Origin: Oscillospiraceae bacterium
GTDB lineage: Bacteria; Bacillota_A; Clostridia; Oscillospirales; Oscillospiraceae
Direction of reading: 5' to 3'
Assembly (NCBI GenBank): GCA_021771675.1
Contig: JAETOP010000034.1
Span: 1-31,534 of the forward strand
Length of the DNA stretch: 31,534 nucleotides
The translations under genes and the position numbers were made by a program. Shown piece by piece: positions 15,884-24,608 of the stretch (positions are counted from its first letter, which is position 1; each line of letters opens with the position of its first letter). The notes below the pieces were generated by a model that was given only the letters and a program-made list of their open reading frames with translations, was not told where the DNA came from and did no database searches.

Positions 15884-16617
15884 TATAAGTTCACCTGCCC
15901 GTTCCGGAACGCATACGCCAAAAACGCGTCCTTAATCTCATTGTATTTTCCTCTGGGAATGGGAATCTTCGTCAGGCTGGACATGGTGACGGTCCGGTAG
16001 GAAATACTCTGCACATAGCCCAGATGGATCAGATAGGAGCGGTGGGGACGCAGGAAACAGCCCAGAGGAGCCAGACGGCGGCTTAGCTCGTCCAAACTGC
16101 CGGTACTTTCCAGCACCTTCCCGGAGGACAGATGGAACAGCAGCGTCCGGTGAATCACCTCGCAGAATTCTAGACGCCCCAGGTCAAGGCGGGTGATCCC
16201 ACTTTTGCAGTGCAGGATCAGACTGGTTTCTTGCTCCTGCTCACACTTTTCCAACGCAGAGTCCATCACACGGGAAAAGCTTTCCCACCGCAGCGGCTTG
16301 AGCTGATAGAAATATGCCTCCACCGTGTAGGACTGCACGGCAAACTCAGTGGAGGAGGTTAAAAAAATGATCTTTACATTGCGGTCATACGCGCGAATCT
16401 CTGCTGCGGTTTCAATCCCATTCTCTCCGGGCATCAGGATATCCAGAAACAGAACATCAAACCGGGTGCCCCGCTCAATTTCGGCCATCAGCTCTATCGG
16501 GCTATGAAAGGCCGTATAGAGGATCTCCCGGTTCCGCTCCCTGCGGTACTGGTCAAAGAATACCTGCATTTCACCCAACGCATTGATATCGTCGTCGCAA
16601 AACGCTGCTTTTATCAC
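15880..16617 (-). CDS. LytTR-family response regulator
   Basis: The product is 245 residues from GTG 16617, chosen because a G-rich Shine-Dalgarno (AAGGGGGGAG) lies 4-10 bases upstream; a TTG seven codons earlier would overlap that site. The receiver domain shows the acidic pocket CDDD (8-10), phosphoacceptor Asp59 in LFLDILMPG, and Lys in QLKPLRW. The C-terminal LytTR DNA-binding domain includes LEFCEVIHRTLLFHL, FLRPHRSYLIHLGYVQSI and IPIPRGKYNEIKDAF. It is the first gene of a two-gene operon with the kinase. Downstream genes on the same strand (lipoprotein, lemA locus) are candidate targets; no paired LytTR sites were identified. Confidence 0.88.
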   Translation of the reverse strand: MIKAAFCDDDINALGEMQVFFDQYRRERNREILYTAFHSPIELMAEIERGTRFDVLFLDILMPGENGIETAAEIRAYDRNVKIIFLTSSTEFAVQSYTVEAYFYQLKPLRWESFSRVMDSALEKCEQEQETSLILHCKSGITRLDLGRLEFCEVIHRTLLFHLSSGKVLESTGSLDELSRRLAPLGCFLRPHRSYLIHLGYVQSISYRTVTMSSLTKIPIPRGKYNEIKDAFLAYAFRNGQVNLY

Positions 16618-16700
16618 GGCACTCCCCCCTTGCAGCAATGCTCCGGCACAAATTTTACCGATATCTCTTTACAAACTGCTTTTGATTCTGATACACTATC

Positions 16701-16731
16701 ATTATAAATCGTACCCAGGGGGACGAGTCAA
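16701..16731 (-). promoter_or_regulatory. Possible promoter of the two-component operon
   Basis: On the minus strand TTGACT (16731-16726) and TATAAT (16706-16701) are 19 bases apart, slightly long for a housekeeping promoter. The start site would lie about 75 bases before the GTG at 16617. Confidence 0.4.
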
Positions 16732-16867
16732 GCTCTTTGGAGCATAAACGCCTAAAATTTTTTTCATCATACCGCAGATTGGGAACCACGCTACGGTGGC
16801 GACATGAAATGCGCATTTTTTGCCCTGAAATGCAAACAGGGAACAGTTAGGAGATTGGTGGGATATC

Positions 16868-17695
16868 ATGAAAAAGCAGGATGAGAATCTATTCAAAATC
16901 GGGGAGGTCTCAAAAATCCTCGGCGTCACCCGGAAAGCCATTCTGGTCTACGAGAAAATGGGACTTCTGACCCCCGCAGTAAAGGACAAAGAGAGTGGTT
17001 TTCGATATTATACCGCGGACAATATGACGCAAATCTGTTCGATACGCTCCTTGCAATCCCTCGGCCTGTCACTAAAAGAGGTGGCAGAGTATTACTACGA
17101 CACTGAAAATATCGATCATCATTTACAGCGGCTTTTGACGCTCCGAAACGCTTTGGACAGAAATATTCAGATGCTTCAGGTGCGCTCGGCAAAGCGAGGC
17201 GATCTGACCGTACACAGTACGGTCCTCCCCGGACAAGTATGCTTTTGCCGGCAATATCAGTGCGCGGACACCGCTGAAGCGGCCATCCGTTTGCGCGACA
17301 CCTACATCGCCGCCGCCCGCACAGAGAAGATGTCCATGACGGGAAGAATGTTTACCTTGCGTATGGCGCAGGACCCTGGCATACTGGATCTCATGTGCTG
17401 CATCCCCATGGAGTGCAGCTTTGACGGTCCTGAACGGATGGAGTTCGCGGAAACCGCTGCCTTGTGTGTCTATTACCGGGGGCCCTACGAGGGAACCGGA
17501 ACAGCCGTATGTGCGCTGGCAAAGCATATCCGGGAACACAATATCCAGGTCACAGGGCCGTTCCGATCCATCTATCTGGAGGGGCCGCCCAACCGCGGCG
17601 AAAACAGCGCGGATTACATTACGCAGGTCGCTGTGCCTGTCAAAAGCCTGCCTGTCACCGGGGAGCGGAATATACTCGAATTGCCGGGATGCTGA
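16868..17695 (+). CDS. MerR-family regulator with GyrI-like effector domain
   Basis: The product is 275 residues. The winged helix MerR domain spans about 8-80 (FKIGEVSKILGVTRKAILVY, then EKMGLL, FRYYTADN, LGLSLKEVAEYY), followed by a dimerisation helix (LQRLLTLRNALDRNIQMLQ). The C-terminal 150 residues resemble the GyrI-like small-molecule-binding fold of BltR/BmrR-type regulators (VYYRGPYEGTGTAV, AVPVKSL). Such regulators twist spacer-long promoters in response to drugs or metabolites. The partner gene is not obvious, since the only linked ORF is a 78-residue membrane-like fragment overlapping its stop. Start ATG 16868 has a GGTGGG-type site upstream. Confidence 0.85.
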   Translation: MKKQDENLFKIGEVSKILGVTRKAILVYEKMGLLTPAVKDKESGFRYYTADNMTQICSIRSLQSLGLSLKEVAEYYYDTENIDHHLQRLLTLRNALDRNIQMLQVRSAKRGDLTVHSTVLPGQVCFCRQYQCADTAEAAIRLRDTYIAAARTEKMSMTGRMFTLRMAQDPGILDLMCCIPMECSFDGPERMEFAETAALCVYYRGPYEGTGTAVCALAKHIREHNIQVTGPFRSIYLEGPPNRGENSADYITQVAVPVKSLPVTGERNILELPGC

Positions 17696-17925
17696 CTGTG
17701 TCCCTCAGTCAGCAGGCGGCTCACAACCATCAGCGTGTGCGGCGGGTTGAAGTGGTGGCCCCTCTACAGGGGCCGCTGGCACTGGCGCAATGCTCCCTGT
17801 TCGACTGGACCTTCAGCGTATATCCCTGGTTTGACGGCATCTATGGGCAATATTTTGTGGCTCTGGTCCTTCTGCTGCTGGGGCTGGGGACTGCCACCGG
17901 CTTCAAAACGATATCCCTATGGTAG
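17689..17925 (+). CDS. Orphan 78-residue membrane-like ORF overlapping the merR stop
   Basis: The ATG at 17689 overlaps the end of the regulator gene. The predicted protein has a polar first third and a hydrophobic second half (YGQYFVALVLLLLGLGTATG) preceded by VYPWFDGIYG, which reads like genuine membrane-protein sequence. No ribosome site of its own is seen, so it would depend on coupling. It may be the 3' end of a lost transporter or hydrophobic target gene. In the rest of the gap to 18192 only the chemoreceptor promoter is evident. Confidence 0.35.
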   Translation: MLTVSLSQQAAHNHQRVRRVEVVAPLQGPLALAQCSLFDWTFSVYPWFDGIYGQYFVALVLLLLGLGTATGFKTISLW

Positions 17926-18101
17926 AAACAGTCTCCCGCCTCAAAACAAGGTGAAGGGCTGTCTGAGCTGTAATGCCTGCCCTGCGTCCAGAAGGGCGCG
18001 TTCAAGATAGCAATTGAGCAATTCTCCGGGCACTGAGAACTTCCCTGCCATAATATTTTTTTGAGTGCAATAGAATTGGTTATGCCCATAGCGAAAAGCT
18101 A

Positions 18102-18131
18102 TTGACAGGCCAACCTTTCAGATCCTATAAT
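18102..18131 (+). promoter_or_regulatory. Promoter of the chemoreceptor gene
   Basis: TTGACA (18102-18107), 18 bases, TATAAT (18126-18131): two perfect hexamers with near-ideal spacing. The predicted start is about 55 bases before the ATG at 18193. Confidence 0.75.
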
Positions 18132-18192
18132 GGATATAAGCTCCCATGAGGAGAAAAACGGCTTCGGCACAATTATGTTGAGGTGAAAAGAG

Positions 18193-20165
18193 ATGAAAAG
18201 CATTCGTAAAAAATTACAGTATGCTTGATGGCAACCGTTCTGACTGCATTGATCGCAGTGGGAGCGGCCAGCAGCGCCCTGAGCTACCGGAACACAGTCG
18301 CCACCGTAGACCAGATGATGAGTGAGACGGCGGTGTTAGCGGCGCAGCGCATTGAGCAGGAGCTGACCGCCTATAAGAATGTGGCCATGGACACCGGCTG
18401 CATTCCGCAGCTGTCAGACGATGAAACACCCTTGGAGGAAAAGCGCGCCATCATCGACGAGCGCGTGTCCATGCACGGCTTCCAGCGCGGCAACATCATC
18501 GGCGCCGACGGCATCAGCATTTTCGACGGCAATGACTACTCGGATCGGGAATACGTGAAGCAGGCCATGCAGGGCAATGTCTATGTCTCCGAGCCGCTGG
18601 TCAGTAAGATCACCGGGGCGCTGTCCATCATGGTGGCCGCGCCCCTCTATGCGAACGGGAGCCGCGGGGCCGGTATCGTGGGCGTGGTCTACTTTGTGCC
18701 CCCGGAGACCTTCCTAAACGATATTGTCTCCTCCATCCAGATCGGGGACAACTGCCGGGCCTACATGATCAACAAGTCCGGCGACACCATTGCCGATATC
18801 ACGCTGGACACCATCACCACCCAGAACATTGAGCGGGAAGCTCAGAGCGACCCCTCCCTGAAAAGCCGGGCCGAGCTCCACGCGGCCATGCGCCAGGGCA
18901 AAACCGGCTTCGGCTCCATCAAGGCGGAGGACGGGCCCCGCTATCTGGCCTACGCCCCCGTGGGCGGAACCGACGGCTGGAGCCTGGCTGTGGCCGCGCC
19001 CAAGGCCAACTATCTGGCGAATACATACTTCGGCATCTTCATCAGCGTGCTGGTGGTTGTGGTCTCCATCATCGCGTCCATCGTGGTGGCCCTAAAGCTA
19101 TCCGGCAACATCAGCGTGCCCATGCGGGCCTGCGCCGAGCGGATGAAGCTGCTGGTGGAGGGTGACCTGAAGTCCCCCGTTCCCCAGGCCACCGGACAAG
19201 ACGAAACCGCGGAGCTGACCCGCGCCACCGCGGCTATGGTGGCGGGTTTGAACACCATCATTGACGACATTGGCTATCTGCTCAGCGAAATGGCCAACAA
19301 AAATTTTGACATCCAGTCTCCCCACCGGGACGCCTATGTGGGCGGGTTCCAGAGCATCCTAATGTCCATGCGCACTCTGAAGCTGGAGCTGAGCGGCACC
19401 ATGCGGAAGATCGATTCCTCCGCCGGCCAGGTTTCCTCGGCCAGCGGCCAGGTGTCCACCGGCGCTCAGACGCTGAGCCAGGGCTCCATGGAGCAGGCCA
19501 GCGCCGTAGAGGAGCTGGCAGCCACCATCAACGACATCTCCGCCAGCGCCAAAAAGACCTCCGCAGCCGCGGAGGAGGCGGGCCGGTTCGTAGGTCTGGC
19601 CGGCGCTCAGCTTGGCACCAGCGTGGAGCACGTGAAGGAGCTGAACGCCGCCATGGAGCGCATCTCCAGCTCCTCGGAGGAGATCTCCAAAATCATCGCG
19701 GCCATTGAGAATATCGCGTTCCAGACCAATATCCTGGCGCTGAATGCAGCCGTGGAGGCCGCACGCGCAGGTTCCGCCGGAAAAGGCTTTGCGGTGGTGG
19801 CCGACGAGGTTCGCAACCTGGCCTCCAAGTCCGACGAGGCCGCCAAGGCCACCAAGGATCTGATCGAGAGCTCCATCATGTCCGTCTCGGAGGGCAGCCA
19901 GGCGGTGGATCGGGTCACCGAATCTCTGGAACAAACCAATGAGCTGGCGGGCAATGTATCTGTTCAAATGCATGTGGTGGTGGAGGCCGTGGAGAACCAG
20001 ACTACCGCGCTGGCCCAGGTCACCGAAGGCATTGAGCAGATCTCCTCCGTCGTGCAGACCAACAGCGCCACCGCCCAGGAGAGCGCCGCCGCCAGCGAGG
20101 AGCTGTCCGCCGAGGCAAACACCTTGAAGCAGTTAGTGGATGGGTTTACTCTGGCTGCTGATTGA
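18193..20165 (+). CDS. Methyl-accepting chemotaxis protein, frameshifted at codon 7
   Basis: GAGGTG precedes ATG 18193, but that frame ([11 protein letters not shown]) stops at 18226-18228. The long frame from TTG 18225 (646 residues) has no ribosome site and begins inside the first membrane helix. Adding one A to the A6 run at 18208-18213 joins them as [16 protein letters not shown], a typical receptor start. The downstream protein is complete: a periplasmic-side Cache-type sensor (about 30-255), a second membrane helix ([21 protein letters not shown]), a HAMP region, and a signalling domain with the conserved hairpin [20 protein letters not shown] followed by [12 protein letters not shown]. 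It relays ligand binding to CheA. Whether the frameshift is real, phase-variable or an assembly error is unresolved. An intrinsic terminator follows. Confidence 0.88.
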
Positions 20166-20201
20166 TCAGAGCGTCATCTTTAAATAGCGCACAAGGCACG
20201 T

Positions 20202-20236
20202 CGCCGCAAGCGTCCCATCGCTTGCGGCGGCTTTTT
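20202..20236 (+). terminator. Intrinsic terminator of the chemoreceptor gene
   Basis: CGCCGCAAGCG (20202-20212) pairs with CGCTTGCGGCG (20219-20229) around a 6-base loop, followed by GCTTTTTC. It sits 37 bases after the stop. The remaining gap to 20458 contains a possible extended -10 (TGGTATGAT near 20314) but no clear -35. Confidence 0.85.
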
Positions 20237-20458
20237 CAAGGTCACCGCTCGCCCATCGCGCTGCCATCGTATTTTGCATTGCTCGCACATCTTCCCAACG
20301 GGAAAAGGATGTGGTATGATAGAAAAAATGTCGCTCTAAAGCAGCTTTGCAGTTCGATTTGACGGGGCTGACAAGCATGGCGGAGCCTAAAGGATGCCCT
20401 GCCCCATTGGATAGCTTGAAGCAACACGGCATAATACCGCCAGAAAGGACTTCGGGAT

Positions 20459-21361
20459 ATGAAAACCTTGAAAATCGCCCTGCTCCAAATTGCGCCCTGC
20501 GGCACCCTGGAAGGGAATCTCGAAAAGGGTATCGCCTCCTGCCGAAGGGCAGGCGGGCTGGGCGCCGATATCGCGCTGTTCCCCGAGATGTGGAGCAACG
20601 GCTACCGCATTTATGGCCGCCCCGTGGAGCAGTGGAAAGCGGAGGCGATCCCTGCCCACGGCGAATTTGTCAGCGCCTTCGGAGTCCTTGCCAGGGAGCT
20701 CCACATGGCCATCGGCGTTACCTTTTTGGAACAGTATAAGGGTGGGCCTCGGAATTCTATGGTTCTATTTGATCGATTTGGGGAACGAAAAATCACCTAT
20801 GCCAAGGTTCACACCTGTGACTTTGATGTGGAGCGGAACCTGACGCCGGGCGAGGAGTTCTATGTCGCCGCCCTGGACACCGCCTGCGGCGAGGTCAAGG
20901 TCGGGGCCATGATCTGCTACGACCGGGAGTTCCCCGAAAGCGCCAGAATCCTGATGCTCAAGGGCGCGGAGCTGATCCTCGTCCCCAACGCCTGCCCCAT
21001 GGAGATCAACCGCCTCTCCCAGCTGCGGGCCAGGGCCTACGAGAATATGCTGGCCGTCGCCACCTGTAATTATCCCGGCTCGGTACCGGACTGCAACGGC
21101 GGCTCCAGCGTCTTTGACGGCGTGGCCTATCTCCCGGAGCTGGAGGGTTCCCGGGACACCTGCATTTTGCAGGCGGAGGAGGCGGAGGGGATCTACCTCG
21201 CGGAGCTGGATTTGGAGCGGCTACGGCGTTATCGCGAAAGCGAGGTTCACGGTAATGCATTCCGGCGGCCTCAAAAATATGGGCTTTTGCTTGATGAAAA
21301 AGTCGAGCCGCCGTTTATCCGGTTTCATCATGATGCACCCCCACCAACAGGGCGGTTATGA
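20459..21361 (+). CDS. Carbon-nitrogen hydrolase (nitrilase superfamily)
   Basis: The product is 300 residues with the complete Glu-Lys-Cys triad of the superfamily: Glu43 in ALFPEMWSNGY, Lys116 in TYAKVHTCDF and Cys153 in MICYDREFPESAR. The fold should be the alpha-beta-beta-alpha amidase sandwich, usually oligomeric and cytoplasmic. The substrate cannot be read from sequence. Candidates include N-carbamoyl compounds, omega-amides or other small amides, and the family includes many detoxification or nitrogen-salvage enzymes. The gene appears monocistronic: it starts after a terminator, and a separate promoter precedes the next gene. AAAGGA lies upstream of ATG 20459. Confidence 0.9.
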   Translation: MKTLKIALLQIAPCGTLEGNLEKGIASCRRAGGLGADIALFPEMWSNGYRIYGRPVEQWKAEAIPAHGEFVSAFGVLARELHMAIGVTFLEQYKGGPRNSMVLFDRFGERKITYAKVHTCDFDVERNLTPGEEFYVAALDTACGEVKVGAMICYDREFPESARILMLKGAELILVPNACPMEINRLSQLRARAYENMLAVATCNYPGSVPDCNGGSSVFDGVAYLPELEGSRDTCILQAEEAEGIYLAELDLERLRRYRESEVHGNAFRRPQKYGLLLDEKVEPPFIRFHHDAPPPTGRL

Positions 21362-21394
21362 CTTGCGTCCTCGTTTGCCGCTGTTTGCCGAATA

Positions 21395-21423
21395 TTGTAC
21401 TTTCTCCGCTCCTGTGATATGAT
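21395..21423 (+). promoter_or_regulatory. Promoter of the membrane protein/DUF4230 operon
   Basis: TTGTAC (21395-21400), 17 bases, TATGAT (21418-21423). A short palindrome, ATGATATCAT, overlaps the -10 and could be an operator half or chance. Confidence 0.55.
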
Positions 21424-21479
21424 ATCATAGATTGAGCGTCGCCGTTCATAAGCCCATCGACACAAGGAGGGAACCCGCT

Positions 21480-22364
21480 ATGCCATTGATGCTTTCTGCC
21501 AGGCACGCTTCCCTGGCCGTCAAGATCCTGCTGCTGCTCCTCGCGGCCGCCCTTTCATTCTTCGTCGTTTCAGCAAAGCTTCCGGAGTCCAGATTTGTCA
21601 AGGAGTCGCTTGCGTCTGTGGAGGACAGCAGCAATACCGTGATGAAATTCTCGGCGGCTACCCTCTCCACCTCCCTGGCAATTTCCGCGCTGCCGGATGA
21701 CTTCGCAACGCCTTTGGCGGACAACCTGGCGGATATGAACACCTATTTTGTGGCCATCCTCGTGGTTCTGTTTCTGGAGAAGATCCTGATCCGGTATGGA
21801 ATCAAGGCGGCGTTTATGATCCTCATCCCCTTGGCCTGCTCTGTCGGAATCCTGTTCGTCGCCACCAAAAGGGACATTCTGAAAAGTCTGGCCATCCGGC
21901 TGTGCATTCTCGGCCTGGCGGTGGCTTTTGTGGTTCCGTGCAGCACCCACCTGACCGACATCGTCGCCTCCGACCTCACGGCATATGTCAATGATACGAT
22001 TGAGGAGACGGAGGATGGTTCAGACAAGCTGAATGAAGCCATGGACGGCGGCGCGGAGGACAAAACCATATTTGAAAAGCTGTCCGACCTGTTTCAGACT
22101 GCCATCAACGGCATCGCCGATCTGCTGCTCCATTTCCAGAACACCATTCGCAGGTGCATGAATTCAATTGCCATCCTGATCTTGACCAACTGCCTCATGC
22201 CGTTGCTCACGTTTTTCATCCTCAAATGGATGCTGGGAGAGCTGTTCCAGATCGCGATCCCCCTGCCGCCCATCCGGCCCGGGAAACGGCGCCGCGGCGC
22301 CGAGCCGGACTCCCAGTCCAAATCCGACTCCGAGCTCGTCTCTATGGGGGAGAAACGGCCATGA
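21480..22364 (+). CDS. Multi-pass membrane protein, unknown family
   Basis: The product is 294 residues from ATG 21480 (AAGGAGG upstream; an in-frame TTG at 21432 is less likely). A first hydrophobic segment (about 13-33) is followed by a polar extracytoplasmic-like loop (ESLASVEDSSNTVMKFSAAT), a run of three hydrophobic helices (about 85-160), an acidic loop with EETEDGSDKLNEAMD, and a last helix (LTNCLMPLLTFFILKWMLGE). The tail is basic then acidic and cytoplasmic. No family is recognised. Its TGA overlaps the ATG of the DUF4230 gene (ATGA, 22361-22364), so the two products are translationally coupled and probably form a membrane complex. Confidence 0.7.
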   Translation: MPLMLSARHASLAVKILLLLLAAALSFFVVSAKLPESRFVKESLASVEDSSNTVMKFSAATLSTSLAISALPDDFATPLADNLADMNTYFVAILVVLFLEKILIRYGIKAAFMILIPLACSVGILFVATKRDILKSLAIRLCILGLAVAFVVPCSTHLTDIVASDLTAYVNDTIEETEDGSDKLNEAMDGGAEDKTIFEKLSDLFQTAINGIADLLLHFQNTIRRCMNSIAILILTNCLMPLLTFFILKWMLGELFQIAIPLPPIRPGKRRRGAEPDSQSKSDSELVSMGEKRP

Positions 22365-23056
22365 AACACAGACAGGAAGTTTTGAACATTGCCGCCGTGG
22401 TGCTTTTCGTGCTGCTCATCGCCGTCATCGTCTGGGGCTGCGTCCATGGCGGCGGCCCCTCCCACGCGCCGGTTTCGGACGGCATTGAGCAGATCGATCT
22501 GGACACCATCTATCTTCCGTCCAGCGGTGTGGAGGTCAATTTCTCCGACGTCATCCTCTCCGGCCAAAACGAGACCAGAAAGCTGATCGTCAGCACGCAA
22601 AGCGGCACGGTCACCACCAGGCTGACCGACCGCCTCATCCAGCAGCTCGACTTTGACTTCCTGAAAAAGACGCAGGATGTGTCCTACACCGGAACGGGCT
22701 ATTTTGTCGTGGATCTGGACAAGCTGTCCCCGTCCGACGTGGTACAGGACAGGGACAAGAAAACGGTTACGCTCCAAATCGGCCACGCCTATTTGCAGGC
22801 GATCGAGATTGATCCAAACAACATCATCATCGACGAGGTCAAGGAGAGCCTGCTGGCGTGGGGAGATATCAGGCTGACCGTGGCCGACTACAGCGCCATT
22901 GAGCGGGATCTGCGCGCCCGGCTGGAGGAGCAGTTTGACACCGCGGCCAACGGACAGGCCGCGGACGAGCTGGCTCTCAGGATGGTAAAGGAGGTCTATG
23001 AGCCGGTTGTCAAAACCATCGACCGCCGCTATCGTGTTATTGTCCAGTTTAAATAG
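22361..23056 (+). CDS. DUF4230 membrane-anchored protein
   Basis: The product is 231 residues from ATG 22361. One N-terminal membrane helix (about 9-28, AAVVLFVLLIAVIVWG) anchors an extracytoplasmic domain that looks like DUF4230: TGTGYFVVDLDKLSPSDVV followed by a beta-strand pair (VTLQIGHAYLQAIEIDPN) and a C-terminal helical segment (ALRMVKEVYEPVVKTID). DUF4230 proteins are widespread in Firmicutes and Bacteroidetes but have no established function. The start overlaps the preceding gene by four bases. A GC-rich hairpin follows the stop. Confidence 0.75.
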   Translation: MKHRQEVLNIAAVVLFVLLIAVIVWGCVHGGGPSHAPVSDGIEQIDLDTIYLPSSGVEVNFSDVILSGQNETRKLIVSTQSGTVTTRLTDRLIQQLDFDFLKKTQDVSYTGTGYFVVDLDKLSPSDVVQDRDKKTVTLQIGHAYLQAIEIDPNNIIIDEVKESLLAWGDIRLTVADYSAIERDLRARLEEQFDTAANGQAADELALRMVKEVYEPVVKTIDRRYRVIVQFK

Positions 23057-23071
23057 CCCGTTCAGCTGTTG

Positions 23072-23098
23072 AGGGGCCGCTTCTTGGGAGCGGCCCCT
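23072..23098 (+). terminator. GC-rich hairpin after the DUF4230 gene
   Basis: AGGGGCCGCT (23072-23081) pairs with AGCGGCCCCT (23089-23098). The T run expected of an intrinsic terminator is missing, so termination is likely weak or factor-dependent. Confidence 0.45.
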
Positions 23099-23174
23099 GT
23101 CATTCCGGAATCCGTCCGCGCACGGCCTGCCCAAAGGCCGACGGCAAATCTGATACCCCAAGAGGTGCGTGTTT

Positions 23175-24593
23175 ATGGTATTCAGCAGCATCCTGTTCCT
23201 GCTCTTTTTCCTCCCCGCCCTGCTTCTGCTCTATTTCTGCGTCCCCAAGCGGTTCCGGGCGGCGCGGAATTTCGTCCTGCTGGCCTTCAGCCTGTTCTTC
23301 TACCTGTGCGGCGGGGTCAATTATATGCCCGTGCTCCTCTCCTCCATCGCGGTCAACTACCTGTGCGGCCTGCTGGCGGCTCAGGGGCGGCCCAGGGCTA
23401 TCCGTCGGATAGGGCTGTGGAGCGCCTGCGCCTTCGGGCTGGGGATGCTGGCCTGGTTCAAGTACGCCGGCTTTTTCGCGGAAAACCTCAACGCTCTGGG
23501 GGCTCAGCTCCCCGTCCCCCAGATTGTGCTGCCCATCGGCATCTCCTTTTTCACCTTCCAGGGGCTGAGCTACGTCATCGACGTGTACCGGGGAAACGCC
23601 GCTTGCCAGCGCAACCCCCTCTATGTGGCGCTGTACGTGGCCCTGTTCCCCCAGTTGGTGGCGGGGCCCATCGTGCGCTACTCCACCGTGGAGCGGGAGA
23701 TCACCCTCCGAAGCGAGAATCTGTCCGAGTTCTCTCAGGGCGTGGTGCGCTTCCTGTTCGGCCTGGGCAAGAAGATGCTGCTGGCCAACGTCATGGGGGA
23801 GATCGCGGACGCCGCGTTCACCACGCCCCCAATCTGGCTCTCCGCCTCCCACGCCTGGGTGGGGGCCGTCGCCTATACCTTCCAGATCTATTTCGACTTT
23901 TCCGCCTACTCGGACATGGCCATCGGCCTGGGGCGGATGTTCGGTTTCCATTTTGAGGAGAATTTCAACTACCCCTATATCTCCAAGTCGGTGGGCGAGT
24001 TCTGGCGGCGGTGGCACATCTCCCTGTCCACCTGGTTCCGGGACTACGTCTATATCCCCCTGGGGGGCAGCCGCTGCTCCCGGGGGCGGAACATCTTCAA
24101 CCTGGCGGTGGTGTGGCTGCTCACCGGGTTCTGGCACGGGGCCAGCTGGACGTTTGTGCTCTGGGGTGGGTGGTTCCTGCTGCTGCTTCTGGGAGAGAAA
24201 TTCCTGTGGGGCAAAGCCCTGGATCGCCTCCCCGTCCCCCTCCGCCACATCTACACGATGCTGGCAGTGATCCTCAGCTGGGTGCTGTTCCGCGCCCCCG
24301 ACCTGCCCGCCGCCTTTAGCTACCTCGCCGCCATGTTCGGCCTGGGCGCCGGGGCGAGGGACGGTCAGGCAGTCTACCTGCTGCTGGAATACTGGCCGGA
24401 GTGGATCGCCTGTGTCCTGGCGGCCATGCCGGTGAAGGGCTGGCTCCAGGACAGGCTGGCGGGGCGGGAGGCCCTCCCCGCCGCCCTGGCCCGGGAATGG
24501 GCCCCCAAGCTGGCGGCGCTGGCCCTGCTGGGGCTGTCCTACCTGAAGCTGGCCACCGGCAGCTTCAACCCCTTCATCTACTTCCAATTCTGA
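23175..24593 (+). CDS. MBOAT O-acyltransferase (AlgI-like)
   Basis: The product is 472 residues from ATG 23175 (AGAGGTG 7 bases upstream). It is a polytopic membrane enzyme of the MBOAT family that moves acyl groups across the membrane for O-acetylation of exported polysaccharides or cell-wall polymers. Family signatures are VLPIGISFFTFQGLSYVIDV, LFPQLVAGPIVRY, YFDFSAYSDMAIGLG, EFWRRWHISLSTWFRDY and the catalytic His motif LLTGFWHGASW. Length is close to AlgI. It is followed 15 bases later by a DHHW/AlgX-like protein, the usual partner. The acceptor glycan is not evident, as no polymer biosynthesis genes are in the window. Confidence 0.93.
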   Translation: MVFSSILFLLFFLPALLLLYFCVPKRFRAARNFVLLAFSLFFYLCGGVNYMPVLLSSIAVNYLCGLLAAQGRPRAIRRIGLWSACAFGLGMLAWFKYAGFFAENLNALGAQLPVPQIVLPIGISFFTFQGLSYVIDVYRGNAACQRNPLYVALYVALFPQLVAGPIVRYSTVEREITLRSENLSEFSQGVVRFLFGLGKKMLLANVMGEIADAAFTTPPIWLSASHAWVGAVAYTFQIYFDFSAYSDMAIGLGRMFGFHFEENFNYPYISKSVGEFWRRWHISLSTWFRDYVYIPLGGSRCSRGRNIFNLAVVWLLTGFWHGASWTFVLWGGWFLLLLLGEKFLWGKALDRLPVPLRHIYTMLAVILSWVLFRAPDLPAAFSYLAAMFGLGAGARDGQAVYLLLEYWPEWIACVLAAMPVKGWLQDRLAGREALPAALAREWAPKLAALALLGLSYLKLATGSFNPFIYFQF

Positions 24594-24608
24594 GAAAGGC
24601 GGGACAGT

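Noticed and set aside
18130..18192. Possible c-di-GMP riboswitch in the chemoreceptor leader
   Set aside because: The leader is only about 60 bases and has none of the conserved GEMM elements.
22094..23191. Minus-strand frame of 365 residues
   Set aside because: It overlaps the DUF4230 and membrane protein genes, which have ribosome sites and coupling; it has none.
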